The notes under the pieces were generated by a model. It did not search any database. It saw only the letters and a program-made list of their open reading frames with translations, and was not told the DNA's origin. Shown in pieces: positions 28,408-37,186 of a stretch of DNA of 64,000 bases (the stretch's first letter is position 1; every line of letters starts with the position of its first letter). Source of the DNA: CAIVVT01 sp963838205. Its GTDB lineage: Bacteria > Acidobacteriota > Terriglobia > Bryobacterales > Bryobacteraceae. The DNA is taken from the NCBI GenBank assembly GCA_963838205.1, contig CAWIQF010000008.1:1-64000 (forward strand), written 5' to 3'. The position numbers and the translations under genes were made by a program.

Positions 28408-30960
28408 CTAATAGCCGGAAGGCGGGGGAGCACCACGGCGGGCGAAGAAGCTGCGTACGGGCGGCGGCGGCGCGCTGCCCTTAACTGACCGCCAGAGTAA
28501 CGCATTCATCTCGTCGTCGTCGATGCGGTCGGCTTCGTCGAGGTCGAAGGCGGCGGATTGGCGGGCGTCGGCGGAAGTGGACGGCGGATTGCGCTCGTCG
28601 ATGGAGTAGCGCGCGGGGAGGGCCTCGAAGGGCCGCGGGTCGGGCTGGTTGCGGAAGGAGTTCCACATGGGGCGCGCCGAGGCGTCGAAGACGGTCATGG
28701 GACGAAGGCCGAGAATCAGCTCCATGGTGCGCAGCATCGAGGTCGTGTTATACATCGTCGAGTCGACGCCGCGGGCGCGCGTGTAAGGCGAGACGATGTA
28801 GGCCGGCGAGCGGTGGGAGTCGACGTGGTCGGGGCCGTTCTGCGCATCGTCTTCGAGGATAAAGATCGCGGTGGTGGCCCAGAAACGGCTATGGGAGACG
28901 GCATCGACGAGGCGGCCGACGGCGAGGTCGTTGTCCGCGGCGGCGGCCTTGGGCGAGTACTTGCCAGGCGCCACGCCGGAGGTATGGTCGTTGGGCAGAC
29001 GCACCGTGGTGAAGTCGGGCATCTTCCCGGCGGCTTCCCACTGTTTCAACTCTGCGGCGAAGACCTTCTCGCGTTCCACGTCCTGATAGTTCAGGTCGAA
29101 GCCGCGGTAGTTCATGTTGGTAAAAGGGGCGAGTTGCGGGTCGCGCACCTTGGCCACCTGCGGGCCGGAGGCGGGCGCGGGCGTGATGAGATCGATCCAC
29201 CAACCGAGATTACGCACCGTCAGGCCCTTCATCAGAGCGTTGTTCCAGATGCGCCCGGCGGGCGGCTGCGCGGCGCGCTCGCTGCCTTCGTAATCGTAGT
29301 GCTTCCGGCGGCCGCCGTAACTGTTGGGCCACATCCGCTGCACGTAGGGCGGCGCAATGGCGGCGGAGCTCCAGTTGTGGCCGTCGGCGCTGACGTCGGC
29401 GCTGACATAGAAGTTGTCCAGCAGCACAAAATCACGCGCGATCTGGTGCAGATTCGGCGTGACCTCCTGGCCGAATAGCGTAAGCGAGGGGTCGCCGTTG
29501 CCGATGCCGAGATCGCCGAGCACCTGGTCGTAGGTTCGGTTCTCCTTGACGATGTAAATGACGTGCTGGATGGGCGAAGGCTCGCCGGGCTGCGAGGGGA
29601 TGGGATTGCCAGCGGGCACGCGGGCGTCGAGCATCAGCTCCTCGCGATAGGACGAGTTGGCGTAGACGGCTTTGGTCCAGGCCTCGAGTTGGGCCTCGTC
29701 GAACGGCGGAATCAGGGAGGCGGTGCCGCGCTGGAGGCCGCCGACGTATTCCAACTCGGTGTTGCCCAGGTACATCGGCGCCGCATGCTGGGTCGGGTTG
29801 GGCCCTTTCGGATTGGCGAAGCTGCGCAGGCCGCGCCCGTTGAGGATCAGCAGGCGGCCGTCCGAGAGCACGCGCGCCGCGGTGGGATACCAGCCCGCCG
29901 GGATGAAGCCGCGCACGACGCTCTTGGCGCTGGAGACGTCCACGACCGCGACGGCGTTCAGATCGGAGCAGACCACGAAGAGCGTCTTCCCATCGGGCGA
30001 AAGAGCGAGTGCGGCGGGCGTGCTGCCGGCCGGCTGCAAAGAAGAGAGCGCGATGTTGATGCGCTCCAGCGGCTTCAACGAAGCGTCCTCGGAGACGGCG
30101 AAGACGCTGACCAGATTCGAGCCGCCACTGGCGACGAAGAGGCGGGCCTGGTAGGAGGGCGGCTCGCCGTCCTCGGCCGCGGCGGGCTTCACGGAGCTCC
30201 AGACCATGTCCATGGGCTCGAGTTCGCTGAAATCGCGGGTGAGCAGCGCGCCGGTGTCGGCGTTCTGCAGAGCCACCGCGCCGGCGGCCATTCCGGTCAC
30301 GTAGAAGGCCTTGCCGGAGGGGTGCATGAGCAGGCGATAGGGCCGCGCCAGCGTTTTCCACTCCTCGATCACGATGCCGGTGGAGAGGTTGACGACGAAG
30401 ACGGAATCGCGGTGCAGGGCGGCGGCATAGAGCATCCGGCCATCGGGCGAAATGGCGACGTCGCCGATGAAATCGGTGTGCTTGCGCTGGGCTTCGGCGA
30501 CGAAAGTGAAAGTGCGTCGAGGTTCGATGCGGCCGTCGCTCATCAATTCGAACTCGTAGACGCACGCCTTCGACCCGCCGCCCACATAGAAGTAGGGGGG
30601 CGGTCCGGGGCGCGTTCCGCTGGCCTGCCCAAAACGCGGCAGCGGCGCGAACGCAAGCCCCATCCACGCGTCCGGCACCGGCACGCTCGCAACCTGCTTC
30701 ATCGTCTTGGCGTCGTGCGAGGTGATCGTCGGAGGCATGTAGCCCGCCTGGAGGATCAACACGTACTTGCCGTCGCGGGAGACGGCCGAACTCATAGGTA
30801 GCGTGCTAAGCGGGATCTGCTCGCCCGCCGGGCGGATGGTCCACCCGCTGTTCAGAAGAAATCCACCGCCGGGGAGCGGTCCGACGCGTTCGGGTGGCGC
30901 GGGCTGCGAGACGAGATACGCCGCCGAGACAAGCAGAGCGGCGGCGAGAAGCCGTTTCAT
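28408..30960 (-). CDS. Secreted YncE-like beta-propeller / phosphoesterase fusion
   Basis: 850 residues with a signal peptide (KRLLAAALLVSAAYLVSQPA). The front half (about 40-440) is a YncE-type beta-propeller (VSRDGKYVLILQAGYMPPTI, LALSPDGKTLFVVCSDLNAV). The second half is a phosphoesterase domain (VIYIVKENRTYDQVLGDLGI, GHNWSSAAIAPPYVQRMWPN, FILEDDAQNGPDHVDSHRSP) resembling acid phosphatase/phospholipase C. This two-part build is widespread in acidobacteria, and the substrate is unknown. The start overlaps the nadE stop as ATGA (30957-30960). Confidence 0.87.
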   Translation of the reverse strand: MKRLLAAALLVSAAYLVSQPAPPERVGPLPGGGFLLNSGWTIRPAGEQIPLSTLPMSSAVSRDGKYVLILQAGYMPPTITSHDAKTMKQVASVPVPDAWMGLAFAPLPRFGQASGTRPGPPPYFYVGGGSKACVYEFELMSDGRIEPRRTFTFVAEAQRKHTDFIGDVAISPDGRMLYAAALHRDSVFVVNLSTGIVIEEWKTLARPYRLLMHPSGKAFYVTGMAAGAVALQNADTGALLTRDFSELEPMDMVWSSVKPAAAEDGEPPSYQARLFVASGGSNLVSVFAVSEDASLKPLERINIALSSLQPAGSTPAALALSPDGKTLFVVCSDLNAVAVVDVSSAKSVVRGFIPAGWYPTAARVLSDGRLLILNGRGLRSFANPKGPNPTQHAAPMYLGNTELEYVGGLQRGTASLIPPFDEAQLEAWTKAVYANSSYREELMLDARVPAGNPIPSQPGEPSPIQHVIYIVKENRTYDQVLGDLGIGNGDPSLTLFGQEVTPNLHQIARDFVLLDNFYVSADVSADGHNWSSAAIAPPYVQRMWPNSYGGRRKHYDYEGSERAAQPPAGRIWNNALMKGLTVRNLGWWIDLITPAPASGPQVAKVRDPQLAPFTNMNYRGFDLNYQDVEREKVFAAELKQWEAAGKMPDFTTVRLPNDHTSGVAPGKYSPKAAAADNDLAVGRLVDAVSHSRFWATTAIFILEDDAQNGPDHVDSHRSPAYIVSPYTRARGVDSTMYNTTSMLRTMELILGLRPMTVFDASARPMWNSFRNQPDPRPFEALPARYSIDERNPPSTSADARQSAAFDLDEADRIDDDEMNALLWRSVKGSAPPPPVRSFFARRGAPPPSGY

Positions 30961-32606
30961 TCGAAGAACCTCTGTGCGATGGGGAAGCGGCGGCCGATGC
31001 CGAAGGCCTTGGTGGTGACCTTCAGCCCCGGCGCCGCCTGCTGGCGTTTATATTCGTTCCGGTCCACCTTGTTGACGATGTCGCGGACCAGTTCCATGGG
31101 CAAGTTGCGCCCGGCGGCGATCTGCGCGGGCGTTTTCAAGTCCTCGATGTAGTCCTTGAGAACGGCATCCAGGACCTCGTAAGCAGGCAGAGAATCGGTG
31201 TCCTTCTGGTCGGGCCGCAGTTCGGCCGAGGGCGGCTTAAGGAAGACATTTTCGGGCACGATGGGACCCTGGCGGGCGTTCACCACGCGGCACAAATCGT
31301 AGACCATGGTTTTGGGCACGTCGCTGATGACGGCCAGGCCGCCGCACATGTCGCCGTAGAGCGTGCAATAGCCGACGGCCATCTCGCTCTTGTTGCCGGT
31401 GGTGAGGACGAGCGCGTTCCACTTGTTCGAGAGGGCCATCAGGGTGAGCCCGCGCAGGCGCGCCTGGATGTTCTCTTCGGTGACGTCGGGCGGGGCAGGG
31501 CCGAAGACCGGCGCAAGGTGTTCGATCAGATTCTCGTAGGCGCCGCTGATGGGCACGATCTCGAAGCGGATGCCGAGATTGGCGGCGAGTTCACGCGCGT
31601 CGTTCAGGCTGTGATCGGAGCTGAACGGTCCCGGCATGGCGACGCCGACCACGTTTTCCGCGCCTACGGCGTCGGCCGCGATGCAGGCCACGAGCGTCGA
31701 GTCGATGCCGCCGCTGAGGCCGATCAGCACCCGATGGAAGCCGCACTTGCGGAGGTAGTCGCGGGTGCCGAGGACCAGCGCGGCATAGACTGCCTCGGTC
31801 TCGTCGGTGAGATTGTCGTGGCGGTCGCCCGACAGCGCGGCGGCATCGAATAAAACAAGATCCTCCTCGAACGATTTGGCCGCCGCGACGATCTCTCCAT
31901 CCGGGCCGACGCAGAAACTCGAGCCGTCGAAGACCAACTGGTCGTTGCCGCCGGTCATGTTGACGTAGACCAGGGGCAGGCGGTGGTGGCGCGCGACGGC
32001 GCGGAAGACGTCGCGGCGCAGCGCGCGTTTGCCGAGGTGATAGGGCGAGCCGTTGATGACGATCAGCAGGCCGGCGCCCTGGCGCGCGAGGTCGGCGACG
32101 GGGTCCTTCGTATACAGCGGGCGCTCCCAGAACTGCTTGTCGTTCCAGGCGTCTTCACAGATGGAGAGCGCGATGCGGAGGCCGCGGAATTCGCAGATCT
32201 CCTGGCTCGCCGCGGGCTGGAAATTGCGCGACTCGTCGAACACGTCGTAGGTCGGCAACAGCATTTTCGTCTGCCGGAAGCGGATCTCGCCGCCTTCGAT
32301 CAGGGCGGCTGAATTCGTCGCCCGGCGGGGCGAGCCGGCGGGGGCGCGGCCGACGTAGCCGGCAATCAGGCCCAGCGGCAGATCGCGCGTGGCGGCGGCG
32401 AGTTGTTCCAGGGCCAGCGCGGTGCGTTCAAGAAACGACGGCTTCTCGACCAGATCGCGGGGCGGGTAGCCGGTGAGCGCGAGTTCCGGGAAAACGGCGA
32501 GATCCGCGCCGCGCGCAGCCGCCGCGCGCGCAGAGGCGGCAATGCGCTGTCCGTTGCCGGCCAGATCTCCGACCGTGTTGTCGATCTGACAGAGAGCGAT
32601 CTTCAT
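30957..32606 (-). CDS. nadE: Glutamine-dependent NAD+ synthetase
   Basis: 549 residues, last step of NAD synthesis from nicotinate adenine dinucleotide. The N-terminal nitrilase-fold glutaminase has the triad Glu (AVFPELALTGYPPRDL), Lys (RQTKMLLPTYDVFDES) and Cys (ALSICEDAWND). The C-terminal synthetase has the PP-loop LIGLSGGIDSTLVACIAADA. The ATG at 32606 is used; an ATG at 32615 is also in frame, and neither has a strong ribosome site. First gene of a leftward operon with the phosphoesterase and GH57. Confidence 0.93.
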   Translation of the reverse strand: MKIALCQIDNTVGDLAGNGQRIAASARAAAARGADLAVFPELALTGYPPRDLVEKPSFLERTALALEQLAAATRDLPLGLIAGYVGRAPAGSPRRATNSAALIEGGEIRFRQTKMLLPTYDVFDESRNFQPAASQEICEFRGLRIALSICEDAWNDKQFWERPLYTKDPVADLARQGAGLLIVINGSPYHLGKRALRRDVFRAVARHHRLPLVYVNMTGGNDQLVFDGSSFCVGPDGEIVAAAKSFEEDLVLFDAAALSGDRHDNLTDETEAVYAALVLGTRDYLRKCGFHRVLIGLSGGIDSTLVACIAADAVGAENVVGVAMPGPFSSDHSLNDARELAANLGIRFEIVPISGAYENLIEHLAPVFGPAPPDVTEENIQARLRGLTLMALSNKWNALVLTTGNKSEMAVGYCTLYGDMCGGLAVISDVPKTMVYDLCRVVNARQGPIVPENVFLKPPSAELRPDQKDTDSLPAYEVLDAVLKDYIEDLKTPAQIAAGRNLPMELVRDIVNKVDRNEYKRQQAAPGLKVTTKAFGIGRRFPIAQRFFE

Positions 32607-32767
32607 GGGACTCATTTCATTGTAGCGGCCGGGCTCCGTGAAACCGTCCCCGAAGCGGCGGGAAGAATGCGGAGGGAGCCGCGGATTCGGCCGTTCCAGC
32701 GGTGGTCCTCGGTCTGCTCGTCGCGGCGGCCGCGCGTTCACCGGCCGCGGTGGCCGACAATGGTGAA

Positions 32768-33421
32768 ATGGCGAGCAGTGGAACCCCCAAGGTCGCATTC
32801 ACCATCGGTCATCTGCCCAAGGCCGGACCGTACGTTGCGGCCCTGCGGCTTGTCGGGCTGGACGTGGAAGTCTTCACGCCACACAACCCTCCGGCCGCGC
32901 TGGACGGCTACGCCGGCCTGGTGCTGGGCGGCGGCGGCGATGTCGACCCGGCGTACTACGGCGAAATCGCGGCGGGCACGCGCAATCCCAACCCGAAGCG
33001 CGACGAGATGGAATTGGAGTTATTCCGGCTGGCGCGCGAGCGCGACTTGGCCGTGCTCGGTATCTGCCGCGGGCTGCAGTTGATGAACGTCGCCTGCGGG
33101 GGCACGCTGCATCAGGACATCGGCGCGGCGCACTCGGAGGTGCATCACGCGGTGAACGTCCCGCCCGGGTCGAAGTTGCGTGGAATTGTGGGGAACGAGA
33201 ATTTTGAAATCGTCTCGCGTCATCATCAGGCCATCAAGAATGCCGCTCCCGGCCTCAGCGTGACGGCCAGCGCCCCCGACGGCATTGTGGAGGCAATCGA
33301 GGACGCCGCGCGGCGATTCGTGATCGGCGTGCAGTGGCATCCGGAGGACAACATTGACAGCCGCGAAGATCAGGCTTTGTTTCGCAGTTTTGCGCGAGCG
33401 GCCGGCGTTGCAGGAGACTGA
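32768..33421 (+). CDS. Class I glutamine amidotransferase-like hydrolase (peptidase C26, gamma-glutamyl-GABA hydrolase type)
   Basis: 217 residues with the C26 triad: Cys in AVLGICRGLQLMNVACGG, His and Glu in IGVQWHPEDN. GLVLGGGGDVDPAYYGEI is the family's substrate loop. The closest known role is hydrolysis of gamma-glutamyl-gamma-aminobutyrate (PuuD) or related gamma-glutamyl compounds. The start ATG at 32768 is inferred from the domain boundary; an upstream in-frame GTG near 32702 adds a weak hydrophobic stretch. It is divergent from nadE and 10 bp upstream of dinG, likely co-transcribed. Confidence 0.85.
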   Translation: MASSGTPKVAFTIGHLPKAGPYVAALRLVGLDVEVFTPHNPPAALDGYAGLVLGGGGDVDPAYYGEIAAGTRNPNPKRDEMELELFRLARERDLAVLGICRGLQLMNVACGGTLHQDIGAAHSEVHHAVNVPPGSKLRGIVGNENFEIVSRHHQAIKNAAPGLSVTASAPDGIVEAIEDAARRFVIGVQWHPEDNIDSREDQALFRSFARAAGVAGD

Positions 33422-33430
33422 TCCCGCCGG

Positions 33431-35350
33431 ATGTCTTCCCTGACGGTCCGCAAGTTTTTCGCCCGCAACGGGCCGCTGGCCGGCACACATCCCAACTATG
33501 AGTTCCGGCCTGGGCAGCTCGAAATGGCCCTGGCGGTGGAAAAAGCGCTGGCCGAAAAACGGCATCAGATCGTCGAGGCGGGCACCGGCACGGGGAAGAC
33601 GCTAGCGTACCTGGTGCCCGCATTGCTCTCGGGCCGGCGCGTTGTGATTTCCACCGGGACCAAAAACCTGCAGGAACAACTCTTTTTCAAGGACATTCCC
33701 TTCCTGGAACAGTTTTTCCCCGGCGGCATCCGCGCCTGCCTGATGAAAGGACGGGCGAATTACCTGTGCCGCCAGAAGCTCTACGACGCCGAGAAGGAGC
33801 CGATTCTGGAGGGTCTGGAGGAGGTCTCCGACTTTGCCATCCTGCGTGAGTGGGAAAAGATCACCGACAGCGGCGACCGGGCCACGATCAAGGACCTGAT
33901 GGAAGCGAGCACGGCCTGGCCGAAGCTCGACGCGCGCCGCGAGGCGTGCACCGGATCGAAGTGCGCTCAATTCGACCGCTGCTTCATCACGCAAATGCAC
34001 GTGCGCGCCATGGAGAGCGACCTGATCGTCGTCAACCACCATCTGTTCTTCGCCGATCTGGCGGTGAAGGAAGAGGAATACGGCGGTATCATTCCCGAAT
34101 ACGGGGCGGTGATTCTGGACGAAGCGCACGACATCGAGGATGTCGCCGGACAATACTTCGGGCTCACCGTGAGCAACCACCAGGTGGAGGATCTGCGGCG
34201 CGACATCCACGCGCTGGCCCGGCGGAAGGAGATCCTGACGGCCGGCCTGGACCAGATGCTGACTCTGCTGGCCGATCACGCGGACCGGTTCTTCTGGCTG
34301 TTCCCGGCCGCGGACGGGCGCACCGGTTACGACAGCCAGGCGGCGTTTGTGGAGCGGCACGGCGAGACCTACCACGGGTTCCTGGCCGTTTTGGAAATGC
34401 TCGCCGCGCACTTGACGACCATCCGCAACGCGCCCGAGGAACTGGTGCCGCTGCACCGCCGCCTGCTCGAATTCCGCGAGCGGCTGCGGCGCTGGATGGA
34501 GCCCGACGATTCGGCGACCGTATATTTCATCGAGCGCCGCGGCCGCGGCATCTACCTGCAGGCCACACCAATCGACGTCTCGGCGATCCTGCGCGAGAAG
34601 CTGTTTGCGGTGATCCCGACCGTGGTGCTCACGTCGGCGACGCTCGCGGTGGGTGACAATTTCAACTTCCTGCGCTCGCGCCTGGGATTGGAGGACGCGC
34701 GCGAGCTGATCGTGCCCAGCCACTTCGATTACCCTGCGCAGTGCCTGCTGTACGTGCCGCCGCACCTGCCGGACGTGCGCAGCGGCGAGTTCGCCGCCGC
34801 GGCGGCCGAGGAGATCCTCGAGATCCTGAAACATACGCGGGGGCGCGCGTTTGTGCTGTTCACCAGCTACCAGCAGATGCGCAGCATCCACGACAAAGTG
34901 GAACCGCTGCTCGATTACCCGGTTCTGCTGCAAGGCACCGCGCCGCAGCGCATCCTGCTGGAGGGGTTCCGTACAACTCCGCACTGCGTCCTGTTTGCCA
35001 CGTCATCGTTCTGGCAAGGCGTGGATGTGCAGGGCGACCAGTTGAGCTGCGTTATCATTGATAAACTGCCATTCGCGGTGCCGAGCGACCCAGTTGTCGA
35101 GGCCCGCATCCGGGCGTTGAAGGAAGCCGGCGGGAACGCATTTTTCGAATACCAGGTTCCGCAGGCCGCTATCGCGCTGAAGCAGGGGTTTGGGCGGCTG
35201 ATCCGCAGCCGGAGCGACCGGGGCGTGCTGGTGTTGCTCGACAACCGCATCACGCGCCAGCGCTACGGTCAGATTTTCTTCGACAGCCTGCCGCCGTACC
35301 GGTTTACGACGGACGTGCGGGAGGTGGAAGAGTTTTTTGCGAATGTTTGA
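33431..35350 (+). CDS. dinG: DinG/Rad3-family ATP-dependent helicase
   Basis: A 639-residue XPD-like 5'-3' DNA helicase. Walker A is IVEAGTGTGKTLAYLVPALL; the DEAH box is in VILDEAHDIEDVAG. Four cysteines for an Fe-S cluster are seen (CLMKGRANYLC, then EACTGSKCAQFDRC). C-terminal motifs are VLFTSYQQMRSIHDKVEPLL and IIDKLPFAVPSDPVVEARIR with QGFGRLIRSRSDRGVL. It repairs or unwinds R-loops and D-loops in the family. It is sandwiched between the C26 hydrolase gene and queD with minimal spacing. Confidence 0.9.
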   Translation: MSSLTVRKFFARNGPLAGTHPNYEFRPGQLEMALAVEKALAEKRHQIVEAGTGTGKTLAYLVPALLSGRRVVISTGTKNLQEQLFFKDIPFLEQFFPGGIRACLMKGRANYLCRQKLYDAEKEPILEGLEEVSDFAILREWEKITDSGDRATIKDLMEASTAWPKLDARREACTGSKCAQFDRCFITQMHVRAMESDLIVVNHHLFFADLAVKEEEYGGIIPEYGAVILDEAHDIEDVAGQYFGLTVSNHQVEDLRRDIHALARRKEILTAGLDQMLTLLADHADRFFWLFPAADGRTGYDSQAAFVERHGETYHGFLAVLEMLAAHLTTIRNAPEELVPLHRRLLEFRERLRRWMEPDDSATVYFIERRGRGIYLQATPIDVSAILREKLFAVIPTVVLTSATLAVGDNFNFLRSRLGLEDARELIVPSHFDYPAQCLLYVPPHLPDVRSGEFAAAAAEEILEILKHTRGRAFVLFTSYQQMRSIHDKVEPLLDYPVLLQGTAPQRILLEGFRTTPHCVLFATSSFWQGVDVQGDQLSCVIIDKLPFAVPSDPVVEARIRALKEAGGNAFFEYQVPQAAIALKQGFGRLIRSRSDRGVLVLLDNRITRQRYGQIFFDSLPPYRFTTDVREVEEFFANV

Positions 35351-35726
35351 GCTACGAGTGGAGCACGGTTTTCCGGCCGGCCACGCCCTGCGCGGCCACC
35401 CCGGCAAGTGCGCCCATGCGCACGGCCACAATTACCGCGTGCAGGTAGCGGTGGAAGGGCCGCGTCTGAACGAAATCGGGCTGCTGATGGACTTCAGCGA
35501 CCTGAAGCGGGCATTACGCGCGGTGTGCGAGCGGCTGGACCACGAGTTTCTCAACGACCTGGCGCCATTCCAAACCATGAATCCGAGTGCCGAGAACCTG
35601 GCCCGGTACATCTTCGAGGAAGTGGGCCTGTTGCTGGCGGAGCAACTGCGAGCCGCGGGCGTGCGCCTGACGGAAGCCGTGGTGCAGGAGACGGACACGG
35701 CGTGGGCGGTCTACCGGCCGGATTGA
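35343..35726 (+). CDS. queD: 6-carboxytetrahydropterin synthase
   Basis: A 127-residue QueD/PTPS-family enzyme of queuosine or 7-deazaguanine synthesis. Zinc ligands: His in RVEHGFPAGHAL and the pair in KCAHAHGHNYRVQV; the catalytic Cys is in the GKCAHAHGH motif. LNEIGLLMDFSDLKRALRAV and LDHEFLND are conserved. The ATG at 35343 overlaps the dinG stop by 8 bp. No queC, queE or queF lies nearby, so its role in queuosine is inferred from the family. Confidence 0.9.
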   Translation: MFELRVEHGFPAGHALRGHPGKCAHAHGHNYRVQVAVEGPRLNEIGLLMDFSDLKRALRAVCERLDHEFLNDLAPFQTMNPSAENLARYIFEEVGLLLAEQLRAAGVRLTEAVVQETDTAWAVYRPD

Positions 35727-35731
35727 GACGG

Positions 35732-37072
35732 TCAGCCGGGCGGGCGCTCCGGTTGCGCGGTGCGGGCGAAACAGGAGCGGATGCGGGCGTCGAGCTGCGG
35801 CAGCGAGAAGGGCTTGCCCAGGAAATCCGTCGCGCCCAGTTCAAAGCAGATGCGGGCGCTCTCCTCGTCTCCCTCGCCGGTGAGCACGATAACGGGCAAT
35901 GAGCGCGTTTCCGCGCGCGACCGCAGACTCTCGAGCACCGCGAGCCCACCGGGCGGCGGCATCATCAGGTCGAGCAGTACGAGGTCGGGCTTCTCGCGTT
36001 GGATCAAGGCCAGCGCTTCGGTGCCGCCGGCGGCCTCAAACACTTCATGCCCGCTCTTGGCGAGAGCCCGGCGAACCATCACACGCAGATCCTCGTGGTC
36101 ATCCGCGATCACAATCCGCAATGGCCGGTTCGAGGCCGTCTCAGACGCCGGTACGCCGGCAATCAGCGTGGCGCCGGCCGCGCTATTGACGATCGTCTCG
36201 GCGTGCCCTTCGCGCGCGCAAAAAACCTGGAGCGGCGAGTGGAGCGTGGCGGCCAACTCGCGCGCGCGTTCCTCAATCCGGTCCACGAAATCGTCGTCGT
36301 GAGCCGGATCGTGGTGCGTCAGAAACAGGCGCCGGACATTCGCCGCCGCGGCAATCTGGGTGGCGTAGGAGAAGGTGCTGTGGCCCCAATTCTTCTTGGA
36401 GGCGTATTGCTCCGGAGTGTACTGGGCATCGTGCACGACGACGTCGGCGTTTTCCATGAAGGCCGCGTGGCGGCGGTCGCCGTCGTGGAGAATAGACTCC
36501 AGCCGGCCGCGTTCGGCGTCCGAGCGCCACAGCCGTTCCCAATAGGGTTCGTGGTCGCACAGGTACAACACGGAAGCGCCGTCGGCTTCGATCCGATAAC
36601 CCAGCGTCATGGCCGGATGATTGAGGAACTGCGTGATGACACGCACGCCGCCGAGATCGTGGACTCCCTCGGAGAGGTCGTGATACTCGATGCTGGCTCC
36701 CAGTTGGCTCAGCTCCACGGGGAAATACGTGTACTCCATCTGGCCCGCGAGAACTTCGGGCAGCGTGCGGTTGGCGCCCTGCGGCGCGCACACTACGATG
36801 CGATTGCCGGCTTCGAAAACGGGCGCGAAAAAGGGGAAGCCCTGGATGTGATCCCAATGCGTGTGGCTGAGCAGGATGGTCGCGGTCAGCGGTTTCGGTT
36901 CGTGGGCCAGCAGGTGATTGCCCAACGCGCGGGCGCCCGTGCCGCAATCGAAAATGAAGCGCTGCCCGGCCCGTGTCACTACTTCCACGCAGGAAGTATT
37001 TCCGCCATAGCGGGCCGTCGCCGGCCCAGGCGCGGCAATGGATCCACGAGTCCCCCAGAAACGCAATAACAA
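35732..37072 (-). CDS. Metallo-beta-lactamase-fold hydrolase fused to a response-regulator receiver domain
   Basis: 446 residues. The MBL domain (1-270) has the metal motif LLSHTHWDHIQGFPFFAPVF, further metal residues in LTHHDPAHDDDFVDR and the Asp in VVVHDAQYTPEQYAS; it is of the PhnP/cyclic-phosphodiesterase-like group. A receiver domain follows (about 315-440), with acidic pair IADDHEDLRV, phospho-acceptor Asp in PDLVLLDLMMPPPGGLA and Lys in GKPFSLPQLD, so it looks phosphorylatable. Start TTG at 37072 has AGAGGAG upstream and matches the paralogue's start; a GTG at 37108 is in frame. A palindrome at 37116-37144 lies upstream. Confidence 0.88.
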   Translation of the reverse strand: MLLRFWGTRGSIAAPGPATARYGGNTSCVEVVTRAGQRFIFDCGTGARALGNHLLAHEPKPLTATILLSHTHWDHIQGFPFFAPVFEAGNRIVVCAPQGANRTLPEVLAGQMEYTYFPVELSQLGASIEYHDLSEGVHDLGGVRVITQFLNHPAMTLGYRIEADGASVLYLCDHEPYWERLWRSDAERGRLESILHDGDRRHAAFMENADVVVHDAQYTPEQYASKKNWGHSTFSYATQIAAAANVRRLFLTHHDPAHDDDFVDRIEERARELAATLHSPLQVFCAREGHAETIVNSAAGATLIAGVPASETASNRPLRIVIADDHEDLRVMVRRALAKSGHEVFEAAGGTEALALIQREKPDLVLLDLMMPPPGGLAVLESLRSRAETRSLPVIVLTGEGDEESARICFELGATDFLGKPFSLPQLDARIRSCFARTAQPERPPG

Positions 37073-37115
37073 GGCGTTCTCCTCTCGCTCCCTCGAAGCC
37101 CGTTTCACCTAATGT

Positions 37116-37144
37116 ACTCTATGTGCGCGCCGTCAACATAGAGT
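37116..37144. promoter_or_regulatory. Inverted repeat upstream of the MBL-receiver gene
   Basis: ACTCTATGT (37116-37124) and ACATAGAGT (37136-37144) form perfect 9-bp arms around 11 bp, upstream of the MBL-receiver gene and downstream of the DUF4185 gene. A regulator site is plausible; the regulator is unknown. Confidence 0.5.
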
Positions 37145-37186
37145 AAAGCAGTGCCGGCCCGCAAGAACGATTGGTCCACGCGTTTT

